The notes: a model not told the origin generated them from the letters alone. A stretch of DNA of 64,000 nt from Rhodospirillaceae bacterium (GCA_029243545.1 JAQWRV010000011.1:186001-250000); one strand, 5' to 3'. Counted from the first letter of the stretch, positions 1-9,389 are shown. Translations and numbers: made by a program.

Positions 1-564
1 AGAGATGGATTTTACCACCGTGGGGTCAGGGGGTTCCATAGGATCCACGGGGCGTGATGCCACTGTTGATGGTTCTGGCGATGTTTTAGGGAGCGGCACC
101 TCCTCACCTTCTGCCATGGGAGCGGTCTCAAAGGCTTCGGCGCTGAGCTTTGAGAAAAACTGATCCGCCATTTTTTTGGCCGTGGAATCAATCAGACGGC
201 TGCCGATCTGGGCCAGTTTTCCGCCGACATTGGCCGTTACTTCATAGGTAAGAGTTGTGCCCGAACCAGCCTGTTCCAAGTGGACCTTGGCGCCGCCTTT
301 GGCAAAGCCGGCGGCACCGCCTTTGCCCTCACCAGAGATGGTATAGCCATTGGGTGGATCGAGGTCGGACAATGTCACGGTACCTGTGAATTTGGCTTTT
401 ACCGGCCCCACTTTGGCAAACACCGTCGCCTCAAGCTCGGTCTCGGAATGTTTAGTGATCGACTCGCACCCTGGGATGCAGGCCTTAAGCACGTCTATAT
501 CGTTCAAAGCCGCCCAAACGGTTTCCTGTGACGCTGGGATCTCATAAGACCCAATCATATCCAT
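1..564 (-). CDS. CoxG-like SRPBCC-family protein (3' end missing)
   Basis: The reading frame stays open to the left edge (188 codons), so the C-terminus is missing. The N-terminus MDMIGSYEIPASQETVWAAL and the following VLKACIPGC and VGPVKAKFTG segments are typical of carbon monoxide dehydrogenase subunit G (CoxG) proteins, which have an SRPBCC/START-like fold. In CO dehydrogenase systems CoxG helps anchor or mature the enzyme, but many members stand alone with unknown roles. After about residue 145 the protein becomes rich in Pro, Glu and Ser, which looks like a linker to something beyond the edge. The ATG at 564 is preceded by GGAGA at a good distance. No cox structural genes are visible nearby, so a CO-related role is not supported. 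Confidence 0.8.
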   Translation of the reverse strand, partial: MDMIGSYEIPASQETVWAALNDIDVLKACIPGCESITKHSETELEATVFAKVGPVKAKFTGTVTLSDLDPPNGYTISGEGKGGAAGFAKGGAKVHLEQAGSGTTLTYEVTANVGGKLAQIGSRLIDSTAKKMADQFFSKLSAEAFETAPMAEGEEVPLPKTSPEPSTVASRPVDPMEPPDPTVVKSIS

Positions 565-766
565 ACTTAGCGTCTCCTACCCTATTCTTTAGTCTCGGGT
601 TTGCCCGGCTTAGCGGCAAATTGCAACCACTCCTCCAAAAACCTGTCGTCCGACGTAATGATTCGCAATGGATATGACGTGGGCTTTCACACGGCCTCTT
701 GATATGGCTAGCCTGTGCCGGGGTCATCAAGACACCGAATACCGGTCCGGTCTCGTAAGACACTAC

Positions 767-1139
767 ATGATCAAGGTTATGCTCTTCGACGATGACGCCG
801 CCGTGTGCCTAACGGTGAGAATGGTGCTGGAGCACGCTGGATCCGATGTCATCGGCGAGGGAAAACGGTCTGGAAGGGGTCAAGAAGCTCAAGTCCCCAA
901 ACCAGACTTAGCCTTACTCGATATCGACATGCCGAAGATGAGCGGAATGGACGCCCTCATGGAAATAATTAAACACGATGACTAAGCCTGCGTCATCGTG
1001 TTGACCTGTGTCGCCATGTCGAGTGTTGTTGGTGACTGTCTGCTATTCGGTGCGAAGGACTAAGTCAAAAAAAGACACGCCGACAGATGAACTTGTCACA
1101 AAAATGAAATCCGCGCATACAGAACGCTACGGAGACTAG
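767..1139 (+). pseudogene. Decayed CheY-like response-regulator receiver domain
   Basis: The frame from the ATG at 767 starts MIKVMLFDDDAAV and contains LLDIDMPKMSG, the acidic pocket and phospho-acceptor region of a receiver domain. It stops at TAA 983-985, well short of a full domain. Continuing in frame gives ACVIVLTCVAMSS and then GAKD followed by a second TAA. One base out of frame, after a run of seven A, the tail reads KKDTPTDELVTKMK and ends at TAG 1137-1139, like the conserved Lys region and last helix of CheY. Internally, positions about 860-897 read ENGLEGVKKLKS in the +1 frame, between two compensating shifts. The locus is therefore a receiver with two stops and about three indels. 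No partner kinase is seen nearby. Confidence 0.8.
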
Positions 1140-1151
1140 TGTAGCTCTCCT

Positions 1152-2924
1152 TCAGTGGTGATGCGCAACACCTGCGCTAATGGGTAAGCGAATATCGTCA
1201 ACCAGAGCTTGGACTGAATCCGGCGGTGCGGCGGTATAGCTGGCAACTAGCGCCGCAACAGCGAAATTGAGAAGCGCTCCGATAAAGCCGATACCCTCGG
1301 GTGAAATACCCAGCAGCCAGTATTCGGCCGTGTTTAGGTTCGGGCTCACGAATTTGAAATAGACGATGTAACTGAACGTCAAGGCCAGGCCCGTGAGCAT
1401 CCCCGCGATTGCACCTTCCTTGTTCATTCGTTTTGAGAACACACCCATCAGGATGGCCGGAAACAGGGAGGCAGCAGCTAAACCGAAGGCGAAGGCGACT
1501 ACCTGGGCGACGAACGCTGGGGGGTAGATACCAAACAATCCGGCTAGCCCAAGCGATACGGCAATGGCAATGCGCGCGTAGAGTAGTTCCTGTTTCTCGC
1601 TAAGGTTCGGTGAGAATGTTTTCTTGAGAAGGTCGTGAGAAACAGCTGCAGAAATAACCAGCAATAATCCGGCCGCTGTCGAAAGAGCTGCAGCAAGACC
1701 ACCGGCGGCAACCAAGGCAATGACCCAGTTCGGCAAACCGGCGATTTCCGGATTGGCTAACACGATGATATCGCGGTCGACATAGACTTCGTTGGCATTG
1801 CTGGTTACGCCGTTGGACAATAGCCGCTCGCCGGTATCGCTGCGTGTTCCGGTGAACGCCGGCGTTCCGGCAAAAGCGGCGCCAGCGCGATATTGCAGGC
1901 GGCCGTCTTCGTTCTTGTCGCGCCATGCTGTTAGGCCGATGTCCTCCCAATTGCGGAACCATGCCGGCGTTTCGGCATAAGTTTGCTCGTTGATGGATTC
2001 AACGAAGTTAAGCCGTGCAAACACCGCAACAGCAGGCGCAGTGGTGTAGAGGATGGCAATAAACACCAAGGCCCAGCCGGCGGAACGCCGGGCGTCGGAC
2101 ACCTTGGGTACAGTAAAGAAACGCACGATAACGTGGGGCAATCCGGCGGTGCCGATCATCAAAGCCGCGGTGATGGCGAACACATCAATGGTCGACTTGT
2201 TGCCGGCCGTATAGGCACCAAAGCCGAGCTCCATAAGAACACCATCAAGTGTTTCCAGAACCGCGCGCTCTGAACCATCCGCCATGGTGCCACCAAACCC
2301 AAGTTGCGGTATTGGCGAGCCTGATACCAAAATTGATATGAAAATCGCTGGCACCATGTAGGCAAAGATCAACACGCAGTACTGCGCCGCCTGGGTGTAG
2401 GTGATGCCTTTCATGCCGCCCAACACAGCGTAAATAAAGACAATGCCCATACCGATGAGCACACCGACAGAAATATCCACTTCTAGAAACCGTGAGAAAA
2501 CAATTCCCACACCGCGCATTTGTCCGGCGATATAGGTAAAGGAAATGAAGATAAGGCAGATCACGGCGACGACCCGCGCCGCTTTAGAATAATACCGCTC
2601 ACCGACAAAATCCGGCACGGTAAACTGACCAAATTTGCGCAGGTACGGGGCGAGCAAGAGTGCGAGAAGAACATATCCACCCGTCCAACCAAGGAGATAC
2701 ACCGAGCCGTCGCGCCCCATGAAAGCAATAATTCCAGCCATAGAAATAAATGACGCCGCGCTCATCCAGTCAGCAGCGGTCGCCATGCCGTTGATCACAG
2801 GGTTCACACCGCCGCCGGCCACGTAGAAATCTGTGGTCGAACGCGCGCGCGCCCAAATTGCGATAACGATATAGAGAGAGAAGGTAAGCCCTACAAAAAC
2901 ATAGGTCAGTGCCTGAACACTCAT
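1152..2924 (-). CDS. Sodium:solute symporter, large subunit (VC_2705-like subfamily)
   Basis: This 590-residue inner-membrane protein of the sodium:solute symporter (SSS) family has about 13 predicted membrane segments. It carries the family-typical DFYVAGGGV, AADWMSAASFISMAG and YAVLGGMKGITYTQ segments. A long soluble insert at about residues 310-400, rich in polar residues, is characteristic of the subfamily that works with a small DUF4212 subunit. The start codon overlaps the stop of that small-subunit gene by four bases (ATGA), indicating translational coupling. Relatives are often annotated as acetate/cation symporter ActP, but this subfamily's substrate is not established, so I do not assign actP. 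Function is inferred from family only. Confidence 0.88.
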   Translation of the reverse strand: MSVQALTYVFVGLTFSLYIVIAIWARARSTTDFYVAGGGVNPVINGMATAADWMSAASFISMAGIIAFMGRDGSVYLLGWTGGYVLLALLLAPYLRKFGQFTVPDFVGERYYSKAARVVAVICLIFISFTYIAGQMRGVGIVFSRFLEVDISVGVLIGMGIVFIYAVLGGMKGITYTQAAQYCVLIFAYMVPAIFISILVSGSPIPQLGFGGTMADGSERAVLETLDGVLMELGFGAYTAGNKSTIDVFAITAALMIGTAGLPHVIVRFFTVPKVSDARRSAGWALVFIAILYTTAPAVAVFARLNFVESINEQTYAETPAWFRNWEDIGLTAWRDKNEDGRLQYRAGAAFAGTPAFTGTRSDTGERLLSNGVTSNANEVYVDRDIIVLANPEIAGLPNWVIALVAAGGLAAALSTAAGLLLVISAAVSHDLLKKTFSPNLSEKQELLYARIAIAVSLGLAGLFGIYPPAFVAQVVAFAFGLAAASLFPAILMGVFSKRMNKEGAIAGMLTGLALTFSYIVYFKFVSPNLNTAEYWLLGISPEGIGFIGALLNFAVAALVASYTAAPPDSVQALVDDIRLPISAGVAHHH

Positions 2925-3289
2925 AACGCATCCCCGGTGCCGCTATCTTCGTCGCTAACGCCGAATGCTTTGTCAATATTACGCATCCGCACCACGTAGA
3001 CAAAAATGAGAATCACGAAAACATAGATCCCGCCTTGCTGGGCAAACCAGAACCCCATGGGAAAGCCCAAGATTGTGAATGAATCAAGAGTATCGGCAAA
3101 CACGATGCCGAGGCCGAATGAAAAGATAAACCAAACGGATAACAGCCAGCCCAGAAGACGCAAATTGGCTCGCCAATAGTCACCGAGCCGGGTTTCACTC
3201 ATGACGTCAGCGTCATGCGTGCTGTGTCCGATCGGATTGTCCTGGTTGTCATGGTGGTGGACGGTGTCTGTTTCGTCCTTATCGGCCAT
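2921..3289 (-). CDS. DUF4212 small subunit of sodium:solute symporter
   Basis: This 122-residue protein has a His/Asp-rich cytoplasmic N-terminus (about residues 1-30), then a YWRANLRLL motif and two hydrophobic segments (about 45-68 and 80-105). The composition and position directly upstream of, and overlapping, the SSS symporter gene match the DUF4212 family, the small partner of these symporters. ATG 3289 is used; a Met at residue 30 just before the YWRANLRLL region is a possible alternative start. Expression is probably from the 93-base gap shared with the divergent gene at 3383. The role of the small subunit is not established; stabilising or regulating the transporter is inference. Confidence 0.85.
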   Translation of the reverse strand: MADKDETDTVHHHDNQDNPIGHSTHDADVMSETRLGDYWRANLRLLGWLLSVWFIFSFGLGIVFADTLDSFTILGFPMGFWFAQQGGIYVFVILIFVYVVRMRNIDKAFGVSDEDSGTGDAL

Positions 3290-3382
3290 GATCTTTTCCC
3301 CCGCCTTAATGATGCTCGCTTTTTGTACACAACTTCGGCAATGCTAAGGTATAGCGCCGACCTCTTCTAGCGAAAGGCCATC

Positions 3383-4411
3383 ATGACGTCCGCTCCAGAC
3401 AGGCCAGCACTTTCAAATATCACTATGGAACTTTCTCATGTAATCACGGCGGAGATTCTGGACGCTGCCATCGGCCGCTATGCGGAAAGCCGCCGCGCCA
3501 TGGTCCCCGATTTCGTCAAGCAGACCTACGGCTGGAAAGGTGTCGCCGGACTTCATCGCCATGCCCTCGGCTGGGATCTTGTTCGCGCGCCTGTGAATCT
3601 GGTGCTTGGCGGAGTGACAGGTATGGCCCGCTTGGGGGGTGCCGCAGCGCGGGCCGTTGGTGCCCGTCGTATTGGCAACCGGCTGGGGCGCTTTGATGTC
3701 ATGCTTGATACCGATGTTGGCCGCGAAGTGGTGTGGCGTCTGCATGCTGACCTCTTGGCCATTCCTTACCGGCAGGCCGGTCGCGCCAGTTTGGACGATG
3801 CGATATTCAATGAAATTCTTTCTGATCATCGCGTGGAGACACGTGTCGAGAATGTTGTGCAAGCGATAGCTGAAGAGTCTGACAAGCGAGCATTTCAACG
3901 ACGTCTTAACGCCACTCTCACCGATTACATTGGCGCACGGGCCCCGGCAACAGATATAGCGGCGGCGTTTATGAGCGCAGCGGTTGGTTATGCTGCTTTT
4001 CAGAAAACCACACCCGGTCTGGTGACTCTCAGTTCCACTGTTGCCGCTTCGCTGGCGCAAACAATTGCAGTGTCTAGTTTCTGGGCCGGCCCGTGGGCGG
4101 GTGGCCTGTATTATGCTATTGCCGGAGCCCCCGTAGCGTCAGCCGCTCTCACAGCCGGCGTTTTTGCTGGGCTAATGGTTCCTGCCGCGGCTCTTACGGC
4201 TTTGGCTGGTCTTGTTGCAGATCCCATTCAGGCATCAACCGGTCTTCACCAGCGTCGCCTTATCCGCCTTATCAACACCCTGGAACGCAACCTCAGGTCC
4301 GATCAAGACGACCGACTCCCCCTACGCTCTCACTATGTGGCGCGGCTAGTCGATCTGTGGGACTGGACGGCGGTGGCCTATCGTTTGACGGCTAAGGGAG
4401 TGGGCGCTTGA
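3383..4411 (+). CDS. Uncharacterised protein, probably DUF6635 family
   Basis: This 342-residue protein begins after a short divergent promoter region and encodes no enzyme motif I recognise. The segment RRAMVPDFV...GLHRHALGWDLVRAPVN (about residues 38-75) resembles the alphaproteobacterial DUF6635 family, recalled from memory rather than searched. Residues about 190-290 are rich in Ala, Gly and Val, with two or three stretches hydrophobic enough to be membrane segments, so it is probably membrane-associated. A Met at residue 15 is an alternative start. It stands alone: the symporter genes diverge from it and dinB converges on it. No function can be inferred. Confidence 0.65.
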   Translation: MTSAPDRPALSNITMELSHVITAEILDAAIGRYAESRRAMVPDFVKQTYGWKGVAGLHRHALGWDLVRAPVNLVLGGVTGMARLGGAAARAVGARRIGNRLGRFDVMLDTDVGREVVWRLHADLLAIPYRQAGRASLDDAIFNEILSDHRVETRVENVVQAIAEESDKRAFQRRLNATLTDYIGARAPATDIAAAFMSAAVGYAAFQKTTPGLVTLSSTVAASLAQTIAVSSFWAGPWAGGLYYAIAGAPVASAALTAGVFAGLMVPAAALTALAGLVADPIQASTGLHQRRLIRLINTLERNLRSDQDDRLPLRSHYVARLVDLWDWTAVAYRLTAKGVGA

Positions 4412-4447
4412 GGCGTTATTTATAGAAGCATCTCATGCAATCCCTAT

Positions 4448-5702
4448 TTACTCTGTGCGGCCTTTGCGGATGGCCGCCTTACCAAACTTTGCCCGCACAG
4501 AGTCCATAGCGTGTTCAATATCCTTGATCTTGCCCAGGCCGTCGCCCAAGAGATCAGGCAAATCGGCAATAGCGGAGTCGCTTAGCGTCCCTGCACCGAT
4601 GCCTATTAAACGAAAGGGTCCGCGTTTTCGTTCCCGCTCAAGCATTGGTTTGCTGACCCGAAACAAAACTTCAGCCAATTGTGTTGGTGTGCTTAGAGTG
4701 GTTGTCCGCGTTAGAGCGCTAAAGCGTGCCGTCTTGAGTTTTAGAGTCACAGTCTTCCCCGACAGGCCGTTTGCTTTGAGGCGGGCGGACACGCATTCAC
4801 ACATGGGCCATAGCCGGTTCGACAATGTGGCGAGGTCACTGATATCCTGATCGAATGTGCGCTCTGTCGAAATGCTCTTGGCTGGCCGTCCTATTTTGAT
4901 AGCGCGCGAATCTCGCCCCCGGCTTAAACGGGCTAGGTGTTGGCCGGTTTCCCCATAAAAGTCCGGCGAGGTCCTTAGCTTTGCGGGCCTGGAGGTCCCC
5001 AATAGAAAACAGCCCGTCCACTTTCAGCCGGTTGGCGAGGGCAGGGCCAACGCCTGGAATCGCTGAAATAGGCTGATCATGTAGAAACGAGACGGCATCG
5101 CCACGGCCGATCACAGAAAACCCGCGCGGTTTGTCCAAATCAGATGCCATCTTGGCAAGGAACTTGTTGTAGCTCAGCCCGATAGATACGGTAATTTCAA
5201 TCTGGCTTTCAATGTTCCGGGCAATAGCGGCCATGGTTGCTGCCGGTGGCCGGCCATGTAGACGCGCTGTGCCGGTCAAATCCAGAAACGCTTCATCAAC
5301 GGAAACCGGTTCGACCAATGGTGTTGCCGTGCCTAAGACCTCCCTGATCTCTCGGCTTACCTCACTGTACTTCTTCATGTTCGGGCGAAGAACAACGGCC
5401 TCGGGGCAAAGTTTCAGTGCTTTGTACATGGGCATCGCAGATCGCGGGCCGTAGCGGCGTGCGATGTAACAGGCCGTGGAAACGACCCCCCGTTTTCCGC
5501 CGCCAATGAGTACCGGTTTATCCAGTAATGTCGGATCGTCACGTTTTTCCACGGCTGCATAAAAGGCGTCACAATCCAGATGAGCGATGCTGAGGCTGGT
5601 TAGCTCATCATGTGAGGCTAAAAGGTTGGAGCCACATTGCGCACAATGCGACACCCTATTCCCGAAGAGGGACAAACGGTCTCGGCAAAGAGTCGTGTCC
5701 AT
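4448..5702 (-). pseudogene. dinB: DNA polymerase IV (Y family), frameshifted
   Basis: Two overlapping minus-strand frames together encode a full-length (about 418 residues) error-prone Y-family polymerase. The first (from 5702) carries the catalytic [16 protein letters not shown] and SVDEAFLDL motifs, the [16 protein letters not shown] fingers region and the [12 protein letters not shown] helix-hairpin-helix. It then runs out of frame after LAGLLWG. The second continues with [27 protein letters not shown] and the little-finger domain to the stop at 4448. Removing one base from the A4 run at 4957-4960 joins them as LYGETG. The N-terminal extension with a CxxC-type pair is usual in alphaproteobacteria, but the first pair reads CRDR instead of CRDC, losing one putative zinc ligand. 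This is either a true pseudogene or a single-base assembly error. Confidence 0.88.
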
Positions 5703-5792
5703 CGCTTGGCCCGATGCGGATGATATCCAGCGCCATCCTGGTTTTTCTGTTGACTAGTCTTATTACAAAGCCCTAACCCATTCACGCATATC

Positions 5793-6494
5793 ATGATCCA
5801 GTCTGCCCCGTCCCCACACGTCGCCCCCCTTACGCGAGAGAGCCTCTCAGCCGATGCGGTGCGGCGCTCGATTCGCGAGGCAAATCCTCATATTAAGGTG
5901 TGGAGCGATGCTGAGCTCGATGCGTCAATGGATGAAACAATGGCTAAATCACCCAATCGCCGGCATGTGTGGGTCTTTGGTTATGGTTCACTGTTGTGGA
6001 ATCCGACCATCGATGTGGTTGATCGCCGTCCGGCGCTAGTTCGTGGCTACCGCAGGCGATTCTGTATGATTGCGCCGACGGGCCGTGGTACACGCGACAA
6101 TCCAGGCCTCATTCTCGCGTTGGATGCAGGCGGCAGCTGTTATGGCGTCGCCCTTAAAGTGAATCCGAAGAACGTCCGCGGAGAACTATCTCTATTATGG
6201 CGGCGCGAGATGGTGGTGGGGTCATATACGCCGCGGTGGGTGACCATACGGACTAAAAACGGTCGCCAAACCGCACTAACATTTGTGATGAATCGACAAC
6301 ACAAGTCCTATCGCGGCACATGGTCCCTTCAAAAGACGGCACGAACGTTGGCATCGGCGTCGGGAGTGCTCGGAAGCAATGCGGACTATCTCTTCGACAC
6401 GCTGACACATCTTCATGAGCAGGGCCTCGATGACAGTTGTCTAAGAGACCTAGCCCGCCGAGTCAGACGCATACACAGCAGAACGCAATCATGA
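5793..6494 (+). CDS. chaC: ChaC-like gamma-glutamylcyclotransferase
   Basis: This 233-residue cytosolic protein has the ChaC signature VFGYGSLLWNP (residues about 61-71, YGSL binding loop) and the LWRREM segment whose Glu (about residue 139) is the expected catalytic acid/base. The family cleaves glutathione to 5-oxoproline and Cys-Gly. A roughly 50-residue N-terminal extension precedes the domain; an internal Met near residue 46 could be an alternative start, but the extension is compatible with family members. It lies 24 bases upstream of the ABC exporter gene and may be co-transcribed with it. The window also encodes periplasmic gamma-glutamyltransferase, so two glutathione-degrading enzymes are present in different compartments. 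Confidence 0.88.
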   Translation: MIQSAPSPHVAPLTRESLSADAVRRSIREANPHIKVWSDAELDASMDETMAKSPNRRHVWVFGYGSLLWNPTIDVVDRRPALVRGYRRRFCMIAPTGRGTRDNPGLILALDAGGSCYGVALKVNPKNVRGELSLLWRREMVVGSYTPRWVTIRTKNGRQTALTFVMNRQHKSYRGTWSLQKTARTLASASGVLGSNADYLFDTLTHLHEQGLDDSCLRDLARRVRRIHSRTQS

Positions 6495-6518
6495 ACAATC
6501 GATGATGAGAACACTTTT

Positions 6519-8351
6519 ATGAGTAATCAAGGCGGGGTACACGGCACAACTCGTATGTCAATGCTTGATCGGCTAAAGGGTAAAGATCCAAAATATCTTT
6601 ATCGCATGTTCGGATTTATGAAGCCGTACGGGTTGGCGCTCACTATGGCCGCCATCGCATTGGTCATTACAGCTGGGGCGACTCTATCCATTGGCCTTGG
6701 TGTTAAATTTCTCATCGATAACGGACTGAGTGCTGGAGACACTGAGTTTCTCAATCGCGGTCTCTATGTTTTGATTGGGATCGTATTGGTCATTTCGGTC
6801 GGCACCTATTTTCGCTTCTATTTCGTCTCGTGGGTTGGCGAGCGTGTGGTCGCCGATATGCGCCAGGCCGTCTACGAGCAAGTTTTAAAACTGAGCCCGG
6901 GGTTTTTCGAGATCACACGCACCGGGGAAATCCTATCGCGCTTAACGGCGGATACGTCGTTGCTGCAAACCGTCATCGGCTCATCGCTTTCTATTGCGCT
7001 ACGCAATGCACTGACGTTGATTGGTGGCCTTGGGCTTCTCATTTTTACCAATGCCCAGCTTACCGGTGTGGTGGCGCTCGTCGTGCCAGCCGTTGTCGTG
7101 CCGATCATTTGGTACGGTCGTAAAGTCAGGCGTTTATCCCGCGACAGCCAAGACCGGGTCGCCGATGTGGGGTCCTATGCTGAAGAAAGCCTGAATGCCA
7201 TCCGCACGGTTCAGGCCTATAGCCATGAATCGATTGACCAACAGCGCTTTTCTCATGAGGTAGAGGGCGCCTTCGATGTGGCCGTACGCCGGATCTCGGC
7301 GCGCGCAATGCTTGGCGGTGTGATCATCCTTCTTGTCTTCGGCGCTATCAGCCTCATCCTTTGGGCGGGTGGTCGTGATGTGATCGCAGGGCGTATCTCC
7401 GCAGGAGAGCTCACTTCATTTGTGTTTTATGCGGTCATGGTGGCTACTGCGACTGCCTCCTTGACCGAAGTGTACGGAGATTTGCAGCGCGCTGCAGGGG
7501 CTACGGAACGACTTATCGAGCTCCTTGAGACCGAGCCTGATATTCGCCCGCCGGCCAATCCGATCGACATGCCCGATCCGGCGCGTGGAGCGGTAAAGTT
7601 TGAAAACGTGACATTCCATTATCCATCGAGGCCAGATGAAGCTGCGCTCAATGGGTTGTCTCTCGATATTACTCCGGGTGAAACAGTGGCGCTCGTTGGC
7701 CCTTCGGGCGCTGGTAAAACCACCGTGTTTCAGTTGCTGCTGCGTTTTTATGACCCGCAGAACGGAATAATTTTCATCGACGACGTTGACCTCAAGCAGG
7801 CAGATCCCGTTGCAGCCCGTAGCCGGATCGGATTGGTGTCTCAAGATCCGGTGATCTTTGCCAGCAACGCCTGGGAAAATATTCGCTATGGCCGGCCTGA
7901 TGCCAGTGATGAAGAAGTGCGTGCAGCAGCTGAAGCCGCGGTGGCAACAGAATTTCTAGACCGCTTGCCCGAGGGGCTGGACACGTTTCTCGGTGAAAAA
8001 GGCATGCGCTTGTCCGGAGGCCAGAAACAACGCATCGCCATTGCCAGGGCGATTCTACGAGACCCGGCTGTGCTGCTTCTTGACGAAGCGACCAGTGCGC
8101 TGGACGCTGAAAACGAGCGTCTTGTCCAACAGGCTTTGGAGGGGGTTATGGACGGCCGGACGACCATGGCAATTGCCCACCGGCTGGCGACAGTCGTTAA
8201 CGCTGACCGTATTGCCGTGCTTGAAGGTGGTCGTTTGATCGATACCGGCCCCCATGAGGCGCTCCTGGCCTCAAGCCCGCTCTATGCCCGGCTCGCCGCC
8301 CTTCAGTTCTCCGCTGAGTCCGGGGTTGAAGTTAAAACGGTAAATATTTGA
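6519..8351 (+). CDS. MsbA-type ABC exporter (fused membrane and ATPase domains)
   Basis: This 610-residue half-transporter has an N-terminal six-helix ABC_membrane domain (about 35-330) and a C-terminal ATPase domain (about 358-595). Visible motifs are Walker A GPSGAGKTT (394-402), signature LSGGQKQR (498-505), Walker B VLLLDEATSALD (518-529) and the switch His in AIAHRL. This is subfamily B architecture, as in MsbA and multidrug/lipid exporters; homodimers export lipids or drugs at the cost of ATP. A second Met at residue 13 or 15 could be the true start. The substrate is unknown; lipid A export (msbA) cannot be concluded because no lpx genes are adjacent. Confidence 0.93.
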   Translation: MSNQGGVHGTTRMSMLDRLKGKDPKYLYRMFGFMKPYGLALTMAAIALVITAGATLSIGLGVKFLIDNGLSAGDTEFLNRGLYVLIGIVLVISVGTYFRFYFVSWVGERVVADMRQAVYEQVLKLSPGFFEITRTGEILSRLTADTSLLQTVIGSSLSIALRNALTLIGGLGLLIFTNAQLTGVVALVVPAVVVPIIWYGRKVRRLSRDSQDRVADVGSYAEESLNAIRTVQAYSHESIDQQRFSHEVEGAFDVAVRRISARAMLGGVIILLVFGAISLILWAGGRDVIAGRISAGELTSFVFYAVMVATATASLTEVYGDLQRAAGATERLIELLETEPDIRPPANPIDMPDPARGAVKFENVTFHYPSRPDEAALNGLSLDITPGETVALVGPSGAGKTTVFQLLLRFYDPQNGIIFIDDVDLKQADPVAARSRIGLVSQDPVIFASNAWENIRYGRPDASDEEVRAAAEAAVATEFLDRLPEGLDTFLGEKGMRLSGGQKQRIAIARAILRDPAVLLLDEATSALDAENERLVQQALEGVMDGRTTMAIAHRLATVVNADRIAVLEGGRLIDTGPHEALLASSPLYARLAALQFSAESGVEVKTVNI

Positions 8352-8395
8352 ATTTACTTCCCTTGTCTGACCACAGCGCCTAACCCGCAGTTGTT

Positions 8396-8830
8396 CTAAT
8401 CTTCTTGTCGAGGGCTACGCCGCATCTCCTTTGTAGAACCGCGTTTCTTTTTGGACGTCAGTCGTCGCTGTACGGAATTTTTTGTTGGCCGGCTTTTTCG
8501 GCGTGGCTTATCGATGTGTAAGGCTTGTGAAATAAGAGACGCAAGACGTTCAATCGCATCTTCTCTGTTCCTAGCTTGCGTGCGGAACCGTTTGGCTTCA
8601 ATGACGACGAGGCCGTCACGAGTCGCGCGTTGTCCAGCGAGGTCAAGCAGCCGTTGCTTTGTTTCATTCGATAGTGAAGCAGACCCAGCCGCATTGAATC
8701 TGAGTTGTACAGCACTAGATACCTTATTGACGTTTTGGCCGCCTGGTCCGGAAGCGCGAATAAACGAGAAATTGATTTCATCTGAGTTGAGACTAATAGA
8801 GTCTGAAATATAAATTGTTGTGCCGGGCAT
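8396..8830 (-). CDS. arfB: Alternative ribosome-rescue factor ArfB (peptidyl-tRNA hydrolase)
   Basis: This 144-residue protein has an RF-1-like domain with the catalytic motif SGPGGQNVNKV (GGQ at about residues 30-32) and a strongly basic C-terminal tail (about 108-144) rich in Lys and Arg. This is the ArfB/YaeJ/ICT1 architecture. The tail enters the empty mRNA channel of a stalled ribosome and the GGQ loop hydrolyses peptidyl-tRNA, rescuing ribosomes without a stop codon. The length matches the family (about 140). The gene converges with the upstream ABC exporter across a 44-base gap and is divergent from sufE. Confidence 0.93.
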   Translation of the reverse strand: MPGTTIYISDSISLNSDEINFSFIRASGPGGQNVNKVSSAVQLRFNAAGSASLSNETKQRLLDLAGQRATRDGLVVIEAKRFRTQARNREDAIERLASLISQALHIDKPRRKSRPTKNSVQRRLTSKKKRGSTKEMRRSPRQED

Positions 8831-8933
8831 AGTAGTCGCTTAACCGTGTTGCGAACCGCACCTTACTCAGGTCCGGTGCAGTGTGATACCAGGAACACCC
8901 TAACTCTTTATGAGCGTTAAAGGCCGAGGGTAA

Positions 8934-9389
8934 ATGCAAGAAACTATAAAGCAAGAAGGTCTTATCTATATCGAACCGGGCATCAAATTCGATGATCTGG
9001 CGGATAATTTTGAGCTATTTGACGACTGGGAAGATCGCTACCGGTACATCATTGACCTCGGACGCAAGCTGCCACCGTTCCCGGAGAGCGCTATGACGGA
9101 CACGTTCAAGGTACGGGGGTGTATGAGCCAGGTTTGGATGGTACCTGGTCACAAGCCGGAGAAAAAAGATTGTTTTGTTTTCGCGGCGGACAGTGATGCC
9201 CATATTGTTAAAGGGCTCATCTACATTCTTGCAACTCTCTACAGCGGAAAAACAGCGACTGAAATTGCTTCTATCAAAGCTGAAGATGCCTTTGCTCGCC
9301 TCGGATTAGACCAACACTTAAGTCCGAGCCGTCGTAACGGGTTCGTATCTATGGTTGAGAGAATTCACGCCGTTGCCGATACGGCCTAG
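8934..9389 (+). CDS. sufE: SufE-like sulfur acceptor for Fe-S cluster assembly
   Basis: This 151-residue protein has the SufE fold features DDWEDRYRYIIDLG (about 30-43), LPPFP, and VRGCMSQVW, where Cys63 is the conserved sulfur-accepting cysteine. SufE takes persulfide from the SufS cysteine desulfurase and passes it to the SufBCD scaffold. The rest of the suf operon is not in this window, which is common in alphaproteobacteria where sufE is often separate. The gene is monocistronic: it diverges from arfB and is followed by a convergent TPR gene. Length is normal for the family. Confidence 0.93.
   Translation: MQETIKQEGLIYIEPGIKFDDLADNFELFDDWEDRYRYIIDLGRKLPPFPESAMTDTFKVRGCMSQVWMVPGHKPEKKDCFVFAADSDAHIVKGLIYILATLYSGKTATEIASIKAEDAFARLGLDQHLSPSRRNGFVSMVERIHAVADTA

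Noticed and set aside
3413-4060. A 215-codon minus-strand frame
   Set aside because: Antisense to the better-supported 342-residue plus-strand gene; its translation shows no domain and is rich in Arg, His and Cys.
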